Of a stretch of 64,000 nucleotides of DNA, positions 8,468 to 16,870 are shown one piece after another; position 1 is the first letter of the stretch, and each line of letters opens with the position of its first letter. Where the stretch lies: assembly GCF_900107455.1 (NCBI RefSeq), contig NZ_FNQB01000003.1, positions 1,880,709-1,944,708 of the forward strand. Direction: 5' to 3'. Below the pieces are notes generated by a model. The model saw only the letters and a program-made list of their open reading frames with translations, was not told where the DNA came from and ran no database searches. Position numbers and translations under genes: made by a program. This DNA comes from Asanoa ishikariensis (GTDB lineage Bacteria; Actinomycetota; Actinomycetes; Mycobacteriales; Micromonosporaceae).

Positions 8468-9390
8468 GCCGCCCCCTTGGCCGTCTTGTGTCCGTCGACC
8501 GCCTGCGCGGTGCGCTGGAACGAGGCGTGCGCCCGGTCGTGGGTGCGTTGCGCGACCGCGATGTAGAGCAGGTCGAGCACGACGAGCTGCGGGTGCCGCG
8601 CGGAGAGCGCGTCCGGCCGGAACGTGGTGGCCTGCGCGGCGGTCAACAGGATGATGTCGGCGAGCTCCGCCAGCGGGGAGCGCGGGAAGCTGGTCAGCGC
8701 GATCGTGGTGGCGCCCCGGCTGCCCGCCTCGGCGAGCATCTCGATGGTCTCCCGTGTGGCGCCGCTGTGGCTCACGCCCAGGGCCACGTCGCCGGTGCGC
8801 AGCAGCGCGGCGCTGGCCAGTCCGTTGTGCACGTCGGTCCAGGCCCACGCGGCGACGCCGATGCGGTGGAGGCTGAACTGCATCTCCTCGCCGACCAGCG
8901 CGCTGCCGCTGGCGCCGAAGATGTCGACCCGGGTGGCGGCGGCGATCGCCTCCGCGGCCCGCTCGACCTCGGCCAGGTCGAGCAGCGCAGCGGTGTCGTG
9001 CATGGCCCGGGTGTCGGCGGCCATGATCTGGCCGAGCACCCGGTCGAGCGGGTCGGTCGGCTGGATCTCGCGGCCGATGTCGAACGTCCAGCCGGCCGAA
9101 CGGGCCCGGCCGGTCTCGGCGGCGATGCCCAGCCGGAGGTCGGCGTAGCCGTCGAAGCCGAGCGCCCGGCAGAACCGGGTGATCGTCGCTGGCGAGGTGC
9201 CGCTGCGCTCGGCCAGCTCGACGATCGTCGCCCGGGCGGCGCCGGCCGGGTCGGCGAGCACCTGCTCGGCAACCCGCTGCAACGCACCGGTGAACTCGGG
9301 AAGGCCCGCTCGCACCCGGAGCAGGACCCCGTCGGCGGGCGAGGCATCGACAACCGCGGTCGCGGTCGAGTCGGCCTCGCGCTCGATCAT
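8464..9390 (-). CDS. RpiR/MurR-family transcriptional regulator
   Basis: 308 residues. N-terminal HTH (TIVELAERSGTSPATITRF, about 55-73) followed by a SIS domain (VDIFGASGSALVGEEMQFSL around 150) that senses a phosphosugar. It is the first gene of the operon RpiR - SIS - ngcE - ngcF - ngcG and would regulate it together with itself. AT-rich, symmetric sequences lie directly upstream (9425-9485). Confidence 0.9.
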   Translation of the reverse strand: MIEREADSTATAVVDASPADGVLLRVRAGLPEFTGALQRVAEQVLADPAGAARATIVELAERSGTSPATITRFCRALGFDGYADLRLGIAAETGRARSAGWTFDIGREIQPTDPLDRVLGQIMAADTRAMHDTAALLDLAEVERAAEAIAAATRVDIFGASGSALVGEEMQFSLHRIGVAAWAWTDVHNGLASAALLRTGDVALGVSHSGATRETIEMLAEAGSRGATTIALTSFPRSPLAELADIILLTAAQATTFRPDALSARHPQLVVLDLLYIAVAQRTHDRAHASFQRTAQAVDGHKTAKGAA

Positions 9391-9399
9391 GGGTCCCGC

Positions 9400-9490
9400 C
9401 TTTCAAAAAAGAGTGTTAACTGTTAGTGGTAAAAGTTCTTACTGAAGCCCCCTCCGTGTCAAGACTTTGGGTGAAGTTTTCAAACTGTTA
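9400..9490 (-). promoter_or_regulatory. Promoter/operator region of the ngc operon
   Basis: This stretch is strikingly AT-rich for the window. It holds several short inverted repeats: GTAA-aagttc-TTAC (9429-9442), TGAA-gtt-TTCA (9472-9482) and GTTT-tc-AAAC (9476-9485). TGAA/TTCA dyads fit binding by an RpiR-type dimer, but this is inference from position and symmetry. The exact -10 and -35 cannot be fixed. Confidence 0.45.
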
Positions 9491-9509
9491 CTCGCCGATA
9501 CGCACGCGA

Positions 9510-9540
9510 AACCCCGCCGGCAGCCTGCACCGGCGGGGTT
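9510..9540 (-). terminator. Terminator hairpin after the aminotransferase gene
   Basis: Perfect 11-bp stem AACCCCGCCGG / CCGGCGGGGTT with a 9-nt loop, 16 nt past the minus-strand aminotransferase stop. There is no U-tract, as is common in actinobacteria. It insulates the aminotransferase gene from the ngc operon promoter. Confidence 0.75.
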
Positions 9541-9556
9541 CTCGAAGGGGTAACGG

Positions 9557-10861
9557 TTAGGCGGCGGATGTCTCCCGGATCGCGTTGACCAGGATGTTCA
9601 GGGCCTCGCGGGCCTCTTCCTCGGTCAGCGTCAGCGCCGGACCCATCCGGATCACGTTGTTGTAGAGCCCGCCCTTGCCGACGAGCAGGCCGCCGGCGCG
9701 GCAGGCCTCGAAGACCCGTACCGTCGCCGGCACGTCGGGCACCGTCGTTCCCGGCTGGACGAACTCGACGGCCAACATCAGGCCCCGGCCGCGGATCTCG
9801 CCGACGATCGGGTTGTCGCCGATCTGAGCCTGCAGGTCGTCGCGCAGGATCGCGCCCACGCGCGCCGCGTTGCCCTGGAGGTCGTTGTCGAGCACGTAGT
9901 CGACGACGGCGTTGCCGGCCGCCGTCGAGATCGGGTTGCCGCCGAAGGTGGAGAACGAGATCGCCGGCACGTTGTTGACCACGTCGGCCCGGCCGACCAC
10001 GCCGGCCAGCGCGAACCCGTTGCCGACGCCCTTGGCGAAGGTGAGCAGGTCAGGCACGACCCCGTGGGCCTGGTAGCCCCAGAAGTGCTCGCCCGTGCGG
10101 CCCCAGCCGGTCTGCACCTCGTCGGAGATGAGCAGGATGCCCGTCTCGTCCAGGACCTTCTTCAGCGCGCCGAACAGCCCGTCGGGGCCGGCGACGAAAC
10201 CGCCCACGCCCTGCACCGGCTCGGCGATCAGCGCCGCGACGTCACCCGCGGTCTGGGTCGCGAGCACCTCGCGCAGGTCGTCGACGGCCGCGTCGACCTG
10301 CTCGTCGCTGCCCAGCCGGGACAGCAGGCCGCGCAGCCGGTCACCGGAGTGCAGCCAGCTCACCTGGAGCGGGTTGAGCGAGCTCGACGACCAGCCGCGG
10401 TGGCCGGTGATGCCCATGGCCGCGTACGACCGGCCGTGGTAGCTGTTGCGCACCGCCAGGATCTGGTTGGACCGGCGATGGTTGGTGGCCATCAGCAGGG
10501 CCGCCTCGTTGGCCTCGGTGCCCGAGTTCGTGAAGAACACCCGGGCGTCCGGAATGCCCGACAGGCGGGCGATCTTCTCGGCCAGCTCGACCTGCGCGCG
10601 GATCAGGTAGAGCGTCGAGGTGTGCGCCACCCCGGTGCGCAACTGCCGCTCCACCGCCTCGGTGATCTCGGGGATGTCGTAGCCGACCATCGTGGTCAGC
10701 ACGCCGCCGAAGAAGTCGAGGTAGGTGCGGCCGTCGGAGCAGGTCACATGCCGCCCGGAGCCGGAGACGATCTCCAGCGGCTCGGCGTAGTACAGCGGCA
10801 TCCAGCTCGGCAGCACGGCCTTGTGCCGCGCCAGCAGGTCGTCGGTGCTCGTCATCCTCAC
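9557..10861 (-). CDS. Class III PLP aminotransferase
   Basis: 434 residues. Class III hallmarks: FFTNSGTEANEAAL (about 110), ISDEVQTGWGRTGEHFW (about 247) and the PLP lysine in LLTFAKGVGNG (about Lys276). It resembles the 4-aminobutyrate / alanine-glyoxylate aminotransferase 2 group that moves an amino group from an omega- or alpha-amino acid to a 2-oxo acid. The annotated start is GTG; an in-frame ATG lies two codons later and neither has a clear ribosome binding site. It is monocistronic with its own terminator, so the substrate is not indicated by context. Confidence 0.85.
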   Translation of the reverse strand: MRMTSTDDLLARHKAVLPSWMPLYYAEPLEIVSGSGRHVTCSDGRTYLDFFGGVLTTMVGYDIPEITEAVERQLRTGVAHTSTLYLIRAQVELAEKIARLSGIPDARVFFTNSGTEANEAALLMATNHRRSNQILAVRNSYHGRSYAAMGITGHRGWSSSSLNPLQVSWLHSGDRLRGLLSRLGSDEQVDAAVDDLREVLATQTAGDVAALIAEPVQGVGGFVAGPDGLFGALKKVLDETGILLISDEVQTGWGRTGEHFWGYQAHGVVPDLLTFAKGVGNGFALAGVVGRADVVNNVPAISFSTFGGNPISTAAGNAVVDYVLDNDLQGNAARVGAILRDDLQAQIGDNPIVGEIRGRGLMLAVEFVQPGTTVPDVPATVRVFEACRAGGLLVGKGGLYNNVIRMGPALTLTEEEAREALNILVNAIRETSAA

Positions 10862-10903
10862 GGTCTAGCACACGCGAGGGGCTCGTGGGCCGTTCGACGG
10901 CGG

Positions 10904-12241
10904 TCAGGCCGGGGCGGAATCCTTGATCGCCTCGGCGTACACCTCGCTGCGGTGTTCGTAGTTGCGGAACCGGCCGTAGCTGGGCGCGCCGGGTGACATC
11001 AGCACGACGCCGCCGGGCGGGGTCAGCGCGCGCGCCCGGTGGACCGCCGCGACCAGGTCCTCGACCACCTCGGCGTGTACGTGTTCGAGGCCCTTGAGCG
11101 CGTCGACGATGCGCGGGCCGCTGTCGGGAACGGCCAGCACGGTGATCGCGTCGAGCTTCTCCAGGTGGTCCCGGAGCACGGTGTAGTCGACGCCCCGGTC
11201 GTTGCCGCCGACGATCAGGGTCAACGGCTTGCCGACGTACGCGTCGATCGCGTGTGTCGTCGCGTGCGGGCTGGTCGCGAGGGTGTCGTCGACGAACGTG
11301 AGGCCGGACGGATCGCTGATCTCGGTCAGCCGGTGCGGCAACGGCTGGAAGCTCGCGGCGGCGGCGCGCAGGTCCTGTGCTCTGGCGACGCAGTCGATGC
11401 CGAGCGCGGTGAGCACACCCAACGCGACGCAGAGGTTGCCGGCGTTGTGCCGGCCGGGCAGGTTGAGCGCGGCCCGCTCGAACAGCGTGGTGCCGTCGGG
11501 TGCTTTGACGTCGTCACCGTCGATGTGGAAGCCGGCCGGGTCGTTGGCCGGGACCGCACCGGGCAGGTCCCGCACGCGCGGCGCGAGGCGCGGGTCGGCC
11601 GCGTTGTAAATGATCGCTTTCGGTCCGTGGGCGACGAGGTTGAGCTTGTCGCGGTAGTACTCCTCCTCGCCGCCGTGCGCGTCGAGGTGCTCCGGGAACA
11701 GCGCGGTGACCGCGGCGACCCGGGGCGAGACGGTCAGGTCGCTGCACTGGTAGCTGGACAGCTCCAGCACGTACTGGTCGGCCTCGCCGGGCAGGTCGAG
11801 CACCGGCACGCCGATGTTGCCGCCGTAGAGGTTGGGCCGGCCGACGGCGGCGAGCAGGTGGCTGACCAGGCTCGACGTGGTGCTCTTGCCCTTACTGCCC
11901 GTGACACCGACGGTGCGGTCGGCGTGGTCGGCCATCCACAGCGCGGTGCCCTGGGTGACCGGGACGCCGGCCTTTCTGAGCTCGACCATCCACGGGTGGG
12001 TCTGCGAGATGCCCGGCGAGCGGACGACGACGTCGGCCTCGGCGAGCGCTTCGTAACGGTCGGTGAGCGGCGCCGCGGCGGCGAGCTCGCCCTCCCAGGG
12101 CAGACTGAGGAAGTTGCCGCTGTCGTCGACGGCGACCAGGTCGGCCGGGCGGTGCGCGGCGACCGCGACCACGGCGGCCCGGCCCTCGCGCCCGGTGCCC
12201 CACACGGCGACCCGGCGTCCCTGGAGGTCGGCCAGCCTCAT
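10904..12241 (-). CDS. murD2: MurD2-type UDP-MurNAc-L-Ala ligase
   Basis: 445 residues, Mur-ligase family. ATP loop VGVTGSKGKST (about 111-121), central ligase motif LFPEHLDAHGG, and C-terminal domain with DDTLATSPHATTHAI and PGAPSYGRF. The usual MurD adds D-Glu to UDP-MurNAc-L-Ala. This gene stands away from any dcw cluster and is divergent from a murL homologue. In Xanthomonas oryzae, MurD2 adds L-Glu and MurL then epimerises it. I therefore call it MurD2 from the context; sequence alone cannot prove L-Glu use. The ATG has GAGGGA upstream. Confidence 0.82.
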   Translation of the reverse strand: MRLADLQGRRVAVWGTGREGRAAVVAVAAHRPADLVAVDDSGNFLSLPWEGELAAAAPLTDRYEALAEADVVVRSPGISQTHPWMVELRKAGVPVTQGTALWMADHADRTVGVTGSKGKSTTSSLVSHLLAAVGRPNLYGGNIGVPVLDLPGEADQYVLELSSYQCSDLTVSPRVAAVTALFPEHLDAHGGEEEYYRDKLNLVAHGPKAIIYNAADPRLAPRVRDLPGAVPANDPAGFHIDGDDVKAPDGTTLFERAALNLPGRHNAGNLCVALGVLTALGIDCVARAQDLRAAAASFQPLPHRLTEISDPSGLTFVDDTLATSPHATTHAIDAYVGKPLTLIVGGNDRGVDYTVLRDHLEKLDAITVLAVPDSGPRIVDALKGLEHVHAEVVEDLVAAVHRARALTPPGGVVLMSPGAPSYGRFRNYEHRSEVYAEAIKDSAPA

Positions 12242-12289
12242 CAGAGTGCTCCCTCGTGGTGTCGAACGGCCCGTCGGCGGGCGCCGAAC

Positions 12290-12295
12290 TAGTAT
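12290..12295 (+). promoter_or_regulatory. -10 box of leaderless murL
   Basis: TAGTAT lies 5 nt before the GTG at 12301, so transcription would start at or next to the start codon. This supports the GTG at 12301 over an in-frame GTG 45 nt upstream, which would precede the promoter. Confidence 0.6.
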
Positions 12296-12300
12296 GGCGT

Positions 12301-13647
12301 GTGCCCAACGACCAGCTCGGCCAGATGGCGGTGTTCCGCTTCCCGTCCGCGTCGTTCGACCCTTCCACGGGGGTCGCGACCTTCTCCTACGAGCTCGACG
12401 GGCCGGCCGGGGCGCTGTCGTTCACCGAGACCGTGACGCTTCCGGTGCCTTCCTCGCCACCGTCGCAGGCTCGGCTCGCCGCCGTCCGGCGGGTGCTCTC
12501 ACTGCTCCACCTGGTCGCCGGGGTCAGCTACTACAAGGCCGCCGCGCCGCCGCGGATCGAGCTGCCCGCGCCGGTGTCCGACGCGGTGGTCGAATACGTG
12601 ACCGCCATCTACACCAAGGGACTCGCCGAGTACGCGTACCGCAACGACCTGCCGCACGTGCTGTCGCTGGTGCCGGTGGTGGCGGGCGTGGCCGAGCCGG
12701 TTCCGGCCGCGCCGGAGCTGACCGAGGGGCGGCCGCTGTCGGCGGTCGGCGGCGGCAAGGACTCGATCGTCTCGCTGGAGACGCTGCGTGGCGGCGGGCT
12801 CGACCCGGTGCCGTTCTCGGTCAACCCCAACCGGATCATCGAGGCGGTCAACGCGGCCTCGGGCGTGCCGGCGCTGGCCGCCCGGCGCACGCTCGACCCG
12901 CTGCTGCTCGAGCTCAACGCCGCCGGTGCCCGCAACGGCCACATCCCGGTCACCGCGATCAACTCATTGATCGCCGTCGCCACCGCCGTGCTGCACGGGC
13001 TCGGGCCGGTGGTGATGTCCAACGAGCGCTCCGCGTCCGACCCCAACCTGATCTGGAACGGTCACGAGGTCAACCACCAGTGGTCGAAGGGCGTCGAGGC
13101 GGAGGGGCTGCTGCGGGCCGCGCTGGCCACACACGCCGGGCTGGTCGACCCCTATTTCTCGCTGCTGCGGACGCTCTCCGAGTTGCACATCGCCAAGCTG
13201 TTCGCGGGCTTCACGGGCTACGACGACGTGGTGACGAGTTGCAACCAGGCGTTCAAGCTGCGTGACGCGACCGCGCGCTGGTGCGGGCACTGCCCGAAAT
13301 GCCGCTTCGTCTTCCTGGCCATGGCCCCGTTCATGTCGCCGGAGCGGCTGGCGGCGATCTTCGGCCTGGATCTGTTCGCCGACCCGGCACAGATCCCCGG
13401 CTACCTGGAGATCCTCGGCATCGACGGGCACAAGCCGTTCGAGTGCGTCGGCGAGGTCGAGGAGTCGCTGGTCGCGCTCGGCCTGGTGGCCCGCCAGCCG
13501 GGCTGGTCCGGGTCGCCGGTGGTGACCGCCCTGGTGGCGGCCGTCCCCTCGGCGGCCTGGGCGGCGGCGTCGGACTCCGAGGTCTTCACCCCGGGCGGTC
13601 CGCACTTCGTGCCGGAGACGTACGCGAAGCTGCTGCCTTCGTCCTAG
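12301..13647 (+). CDS. murL: MurL, UDP-MurNAc-L-Ala-L-Glu epimerase
   Basis: 448 residues from a leaderless GTG. Homologous in my judgement to MurL of Xanthomonas oryzae, which converts UDP-MurNAc-L-Ala-L-Glu to the D-Glu form with ATP. A PP-loop-like motif SAVGGGKDSIVSLE (about 146-159) suggests adenylation of the substrate. A Cys cluster CGHCPKC (about 328-334) may bind metal. Older annotations call such proteins endonuclease-domain or hypothetical. The pairing with murD2, 59 nt apart and divergent, is the main support. It shares a CTAG stop overlap with the convergent methyltransferase. Confidence 0.82.
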   Translation: MPNDQLGQMAVFRFPSASFDPSTGVATFSYELDGPAGALSFTETVTLPVPSSPPSQARLAAVRRVLSLLHLVAGVSYYKAAAPPRIELPAPVSDAVVEYVTAIYTKGLAEYAYRNDLPHVLSLVPVVAGVAEPVPAAPELTEGRPLSAVGGGKDSIVSLETLRGGGLDPVPFSVNPNRIIEAVNAASGVPALAARRTLDPLLLELNAAGARNGHIPVTAINSLIAVATAVLHGLGPVVMSNERSASDPNLIWNGHEVNHQWSKGVEAEGLLRAALATHAGLVDPYFSLLRTLSELHIAKLFAGFTGYDDVVTSCNQAFKLRDATARWCGHCPKCRFVFLAMAPFMSPERLAAIFGLDLFADPAQIPGYLEILGIDGHKPFECVGEVEESLVALGLVARQPGWSGSPVVTALVAAVPSAAWAAASDSEVFTPGGPHFVPETYAKLLPSS

Positions 13648-14456
13648 TCGTCCTCGCGGCCCAGCTCCCAGAAGGCGACGGCCGCGGCGGCGGCGACGTT
13701 GAGCGAGTCGACGCCCTTGCGCATGGGGATGGCGACCCGGACGTCGCTGGCCAGTTGGGCGCCCTCGGTGATGCCCGGACCCTCGGCGCCGAGCAGCAGG
13801 GCCGCCTTCTGCCGTTGGGTCGCGGTGAGCTTCTGGAGCGGGACGGCGTCGGCGGCCGGGGTCATGGCGATCACGGTGAACCCGGCGTCCTGCACCTTCT
13901 GGAGGCCTCGGGGCCACGGCGTGAGGGTCGCGTACGGGACCGCGAAGACCTCGCCCATGCTGACCCGGACGCTGCGCCGGTAGAGCGGGTCGGCGCAGGT
14001 GGGCGAGAGCAGCACCGCGTCGACGCCGAGGGCTGCCGCGCCGCGAAAGATGGCACCGACGTTGGTGTGGTTGTTGACGTCCTCCAGCACCGCCAGCCTT
14101 TTCGCGTTGGCCAGGACCGTGTCCAGCTCCGGCAACGGGCGGCGGTGGAAGCTGGCCAGCACGCCCCGGTGCACGTGGAAGCCGGTCGCCTGTTCCAGCA
14201 CGGCCTGGCCGGCCGCGTACACCGGTGCGGTCTCGATCAGGTCGCCGAGCTGGTCGACCCGTTTCTCGTCGACGAGGTAGCTCCGCGGCCGGTAGCCGGC
14301 CCGGAGGGCACGGCGCAGCACGAGCTCGCCCTCGGCGATGAAGAGCCCGTGCGGGGGCTCCCAGCGGGTACGCAGCTCGACGTCGGTCAGCGCGCGGTAG
14401 TCGGCGAGCCGCTCGTCGCCAGGTTCGGTGATCACGGTGACCGGCACGCGGGCCAT
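13644..14456 (-). CDS. TrmH/SpoU-family RNA 2'-O-methyltransferase
   Basis: 270 residues from the ATG giving MARVPVTVITEP; GGGGAGA lies just before it. The three SPOUT knot motifs are present: NNHTNVGAIFRGAAALG (about 120), LLGAEGPGIT (about 218) and IPMRKGVDSLNVAAAAAV (about 240). It methylates a ribose in tRNA or rRNA using SAM; which site is unknown. The N-terminal 100 residues are the usual substrate-binding domain. It converges on murL. Confidence 0.88.
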   Translation of the reverse strand: MARVPVTVITEPGDERLADYRALTDVELRTRWEPPHGLFIAEGELVLRRALRAGYRPRSYLVDEKRVDQLGDLIETAPVYAAGQAVLEQATGFHVHRGVLASFHRRPLPELDTVLANAKRLAVLEDVNNHTNVGAIFRGAAALGVDAVLLSPTCADPLYRRSVRVSMGEVFAVPYATLTPWPRGLQKVQDAGFTVIAMTPAADAVPLQKLTATQRQKAALLLGAEGPGITEGAQLASDVRVAIPMRKGVDSLNVAAAAAVAFWELGREDD

Positions 14457-14470
14457 TCTCCCCGGTCGCG

Positions 14471-15082
14471 CTAGGTCCCTGTCATGCGGTCGGCGAGCTG
14501 GCGGGGCGGCGCCGGCGCTTTCGCGGGGCGGAGCCCGTCGAGCACGTAGCCGAGGTGCCGACCCCAGGCGTCCGGGGCGCTGGCCGCCGTGCGCTCGACC
14601 AGGCCGGCGTTGGCCATCAGGATCAGCACCACGTCGGCATGGTCGACCTCGGCGCGGATCACGCCGGCCTCCCGGGCGCGGTCGATCAGCGCGGTCAGGC
14701 AGTCGAACGCGACGTCCCGCAGGTCGTCCAACTCGTCCACATCGGACATCCGCGCGGTCAGCAGCTCGGCGAGCGCGCGGTCGCGGGCCTGCAACTCGCA
14801 CAGATAGCGCAGGTGACCGGCGAACGCCAGCCACGGGTCCGGATCGGCCAACGCCGCACGGGCCGTGGCGACGACCTCGCGCAGCGGCTCGACGAAGACC
14901 GCGCCGACCAGGTCGCGGCGGCGCGGGAAGCGTCGGTAGAGGGTGGCGTTGCCGACCCGGGCGCGCCGCGCGATGTCGTCCAGCGGCGCGTCGAGACCGC
15001 GCACGGCGAAGACCGCGCGAGCGGCGTCGAGGAGTTGGCGGCGGTTGCGCTCGGCGTCGGCCCGCAGGCTCCCGGGAGACAT
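14471..15082 (-). CDS. TetR/AcrR-family regulator
   Basis: 203 residues. The HTH lies at about 13-55: LLDAARAVFAVRGL, then DDIARRARVGNATLYRRF. The C-terminal ligand domain is Ala/Leu-rich. It is divergent from a two-gene oxidoreductase operon, and the 105-bp space between them holds a TTAC-gacg-GTAA dyad. It probably represses the oxidoreductases and itself (inference). Confidence 0.9.
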   Translation of the reverse strand: MSPGSLRADAERNRRQLLDAARAVFAVRGLDAPLDDIARRARVGNATLYRRFPRRRDLVGAVFVEPLREVVATARAALADPDPWLAFAGHLRYLCELQARDRALAELLTARMSDVDELDDLRDVAFDCLTALIDRAREAGVIRAEVDHADVVLILMANAGLVERTAASAPDAWGRHLGYVLDGLRPAKAPAPPRQLADRMTGT

Positions 15083-15092
15083 GGTCGATACC

Positions 15093-15104
15093 TTACGACG
15101 GTAA
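15093..15104. promoter_or_regulatory. Possible TetR operator
   Basis: Dyad TTAC-gacg-GTAA in the divergent space, 10 nt upstream of the TetR start codon. Position and symmetry fit an autoregulatory operator. Confidence 0.4.
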
Positions 15105-15187
15105 CCGGGGGTTGATCTCTGGTCGTGCTAGCGTCGCAGAAGGAGCTAAGCAGGGACAATCCCCCAGTTAGGTGAGGTGGTCTCGCG

Positions 15188-16105
15188 ATGGCACGAGCAC
15201 TTGCGGTCGCCGGCCGCGACCAGTCCCCCGCGGTTGTCGAGGTGACGGTGCCCAACCCAGGACCCGGGCAGATCCGGGTGGCGGTGGAGGCGGCCTCGGT
15301 CAACGGCATCGACGTGGCCACCGGCGCCGGCGCTTTCTGGGAGTCCGAGCCGCACCGGTTCCCGGTCGTACTGGGCCGCGACTTCGCCGGCACCGTCGAG
15401 CGGGTCGGCCCCGGCGTCGCCACCATCCGCCCCCACGATCGGGTGGCCGGGGTGATCACGGGTACGTCGATGGCCCGGGGCGCGCTCGCCGACACCATCG
15501 TCTTCGACGCCCGCAGCGTGACCACGCTGCCGCCGGGCATCAGCGAGGAGCAGGCGGCAGCCGCGGGCCTGGCCGCCGTCACCGCCAAGGCCCTCGTGGA
15601 CGCGCTCAACCTGACCGAGGACGACACGGTGCTCGTCACCGGCGCGACCGGCGGGGTCGGCGCGTTCGCCGTGCAACTGGCCCGCGCCGTCGGTGCCACC
15701 GTGTACGCCACCGCCCGCCCCGGCGAGCCGACCGAGTTCGTCCGCGGCCTCGGCGCCAACGAGACCGTCGACTACACCGACGGCTTCGCCGCCCCGCCCG
15801 GGCTCACCGCGGTCGTGCACGCCGCCGGCGACGCCGCCACGCTGGCCGCGCTGCTGCCGGCCGGCGGCCGGATGTCGTCGGCCCTCGGCGCCGACGCGGG
15901 CGCGGCCGGCCGGAAGGACATCACCGTCACCCCGGTGGTGCCCACCGCGACGCCGGAGACCGTGGGCACCATCCTGGACTCGATCGCCGCCGGGACGCTG
16001 CGGGTGCCGATCACACACACGTACACGATGTCCGAAGCGGCCCAGGCGCTCGCCGACTTCGGCAGCCACAAGCTGGGCAAGCTCGTGGTCGACACCCGAC
16101 GCTAG
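15188..16105 (+). CDS. NADP-dependent quinone oxidoreductase-like MDR protein
   Basis: 305 residues, zinc-free medium-chain dehydrogenase/reductase. Nucleotide-binding motif VTGATGGVGAFAVQLA (about 155-170). The C terminus FGSHKLGKLVVD is typical of quinone oxidoreductase-like proteins. The Cys zinc ligands of alcohol dehydrogenases are missing. The ATG has GGTGAGG upstream. Its stop overlaps the GTG of the next gene by 1 nt (TAGTG), so the two are coupled. It is probably under the divergent TetR protein. Confidence 0.85.
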   Translation: MARALAVAGRDQSPAVVEVTVPNPGPGQIRVAVEAASVNGIDVATGAGAFWESEPHRFPVVLGRDFAGTVERVGPGVATIRPHDRVAGVITGTSMARGALADTIVFDARSVTTLPPGISEEQAAAAGLAAVTAKALVDALNLTEDDTVLVTGATGGVGAFAVQLARAVGATVYATARPGEPTEFVRGLGANETVDYTDGFAAPPGLTAVVHAAGDAATLAALLPAGGRMSSALGADAGAAGRKDITVTPVVPTATPETVGTILDSIAAGTLRVPITHTYTMSEAAQALADFGSHKLGKLVVDTRR

Positions 16106-16785
16106 TGGGCACGGTCGCGATCGTCGGTGCCGGGCCGGGGCTGGGGCTGTCCCTGGCCAAGGTCTTCGGCGGGCAGGGCTTCGAGGTCGCCCTGATCGCC
16201 CGCACCGCGTCCACACTGGATGAGCTGGTGGACGATCTCGCGGACTCCGGGATCGCGGCCGCGGGCTATCGGGCCGACATCATGGACCGGCCGAGCCTGG
16301 TGCGGGCGTTCCGGGACATCGCCGCCAACCACGAGCCGGTCGAGGTGCTGGAGTTCTCACCCGCGCCGCGCGGTCCGGAGGCGGGGATGGTGCTGGCCGG
16401 TCCGCTGGACGTCAGCGTGGCCAACGTGCAGCCGCACCTCGACTTCTACGTGCACGGCGCGATCACCGCGACCGGCCAGGTGCTGCCCGACATGCTCGAA
16501 CGCGGCAGCGGCACGCTGCTGTACACGACCGGGCCGGGCTCGGTGCTGCCCGCACCCGCGATGGGCAACGTCGGCCTGGCCTGCGCCGCCCTGCGCAACT
16601 GGGTGCTCAACCTGCACGACGCATTGGCCGGCAAGGGTGTGTACGCGGCGCACGTGCCGCTCTCGCTCGACGCCGACGAGGCCGACCCGGACCGGATCGC
16701 GCCGCACTACTGGGACATCCACGTCAGCGGCGAGGGCGGCGAGCATCCGTTGACCGCGTCGGTGCTGCGCGGGAAGCGCCGCTAG
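16105..16785 (+). CDS. SDR-family protein lacking the catalytic Tyr/Lys
   Basis: 226 residues from a GTG overlapping the upstream stop. Rossmann motif VAIVGAGPGLGLSLA (about 4-18) and overall SDR pattern. Where classical SDRs have YxxxK this reads GNVGLACAALRNW, so both the Tyr and the Lys are absent and oxidoreductase activity is doubtful. It might bind NAD(P) without classical SDR catalysis, or partner the upstream MDR protein. The family assignment is sure; the function is unknown. Confidence 0.8.
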   Translation: MGTVAIVGAGPGLGLSLAKVFGGQGFEVALIARTASTLDELVDDLADSGIAAAGYRADIMDRPSLVRAFRDIAANHEPVEVLEFSPAPRGPEAGMVLAGPLDVSVANVQPHLDFYVHGAITATGQVLPDMLERGSGTLLYTTGPGSVLPAPAMGNVGLACAALRNWVLNLHDALAGKGVYAAHVPLSLDADEADPDRIAPHYWDIHVSGEGGEHPLTASVLRGKRR

Positions 16786-16813
16786 TCCGGCGGCCTTACA
16801 CAGACACGAAGGC

Positions 16814-16854
16814 GGGCACAGCCGGCGCCGGGTGGGCGGCGGGCGGCTGTGCCC
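16814..16854. terminator. Bidirectional terminator hairpin
   Basis: Perfect 11-bp stem GGGCACAGCCG / CGGCTGTGCCC with a G-rich 19-nt loop between the convergent SDR gene and the large membrane-protein gene. It probably serves both. Confidence 0.75.
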
Positions 16855-16870
16855 GGGTCTCCTTCTGCCG

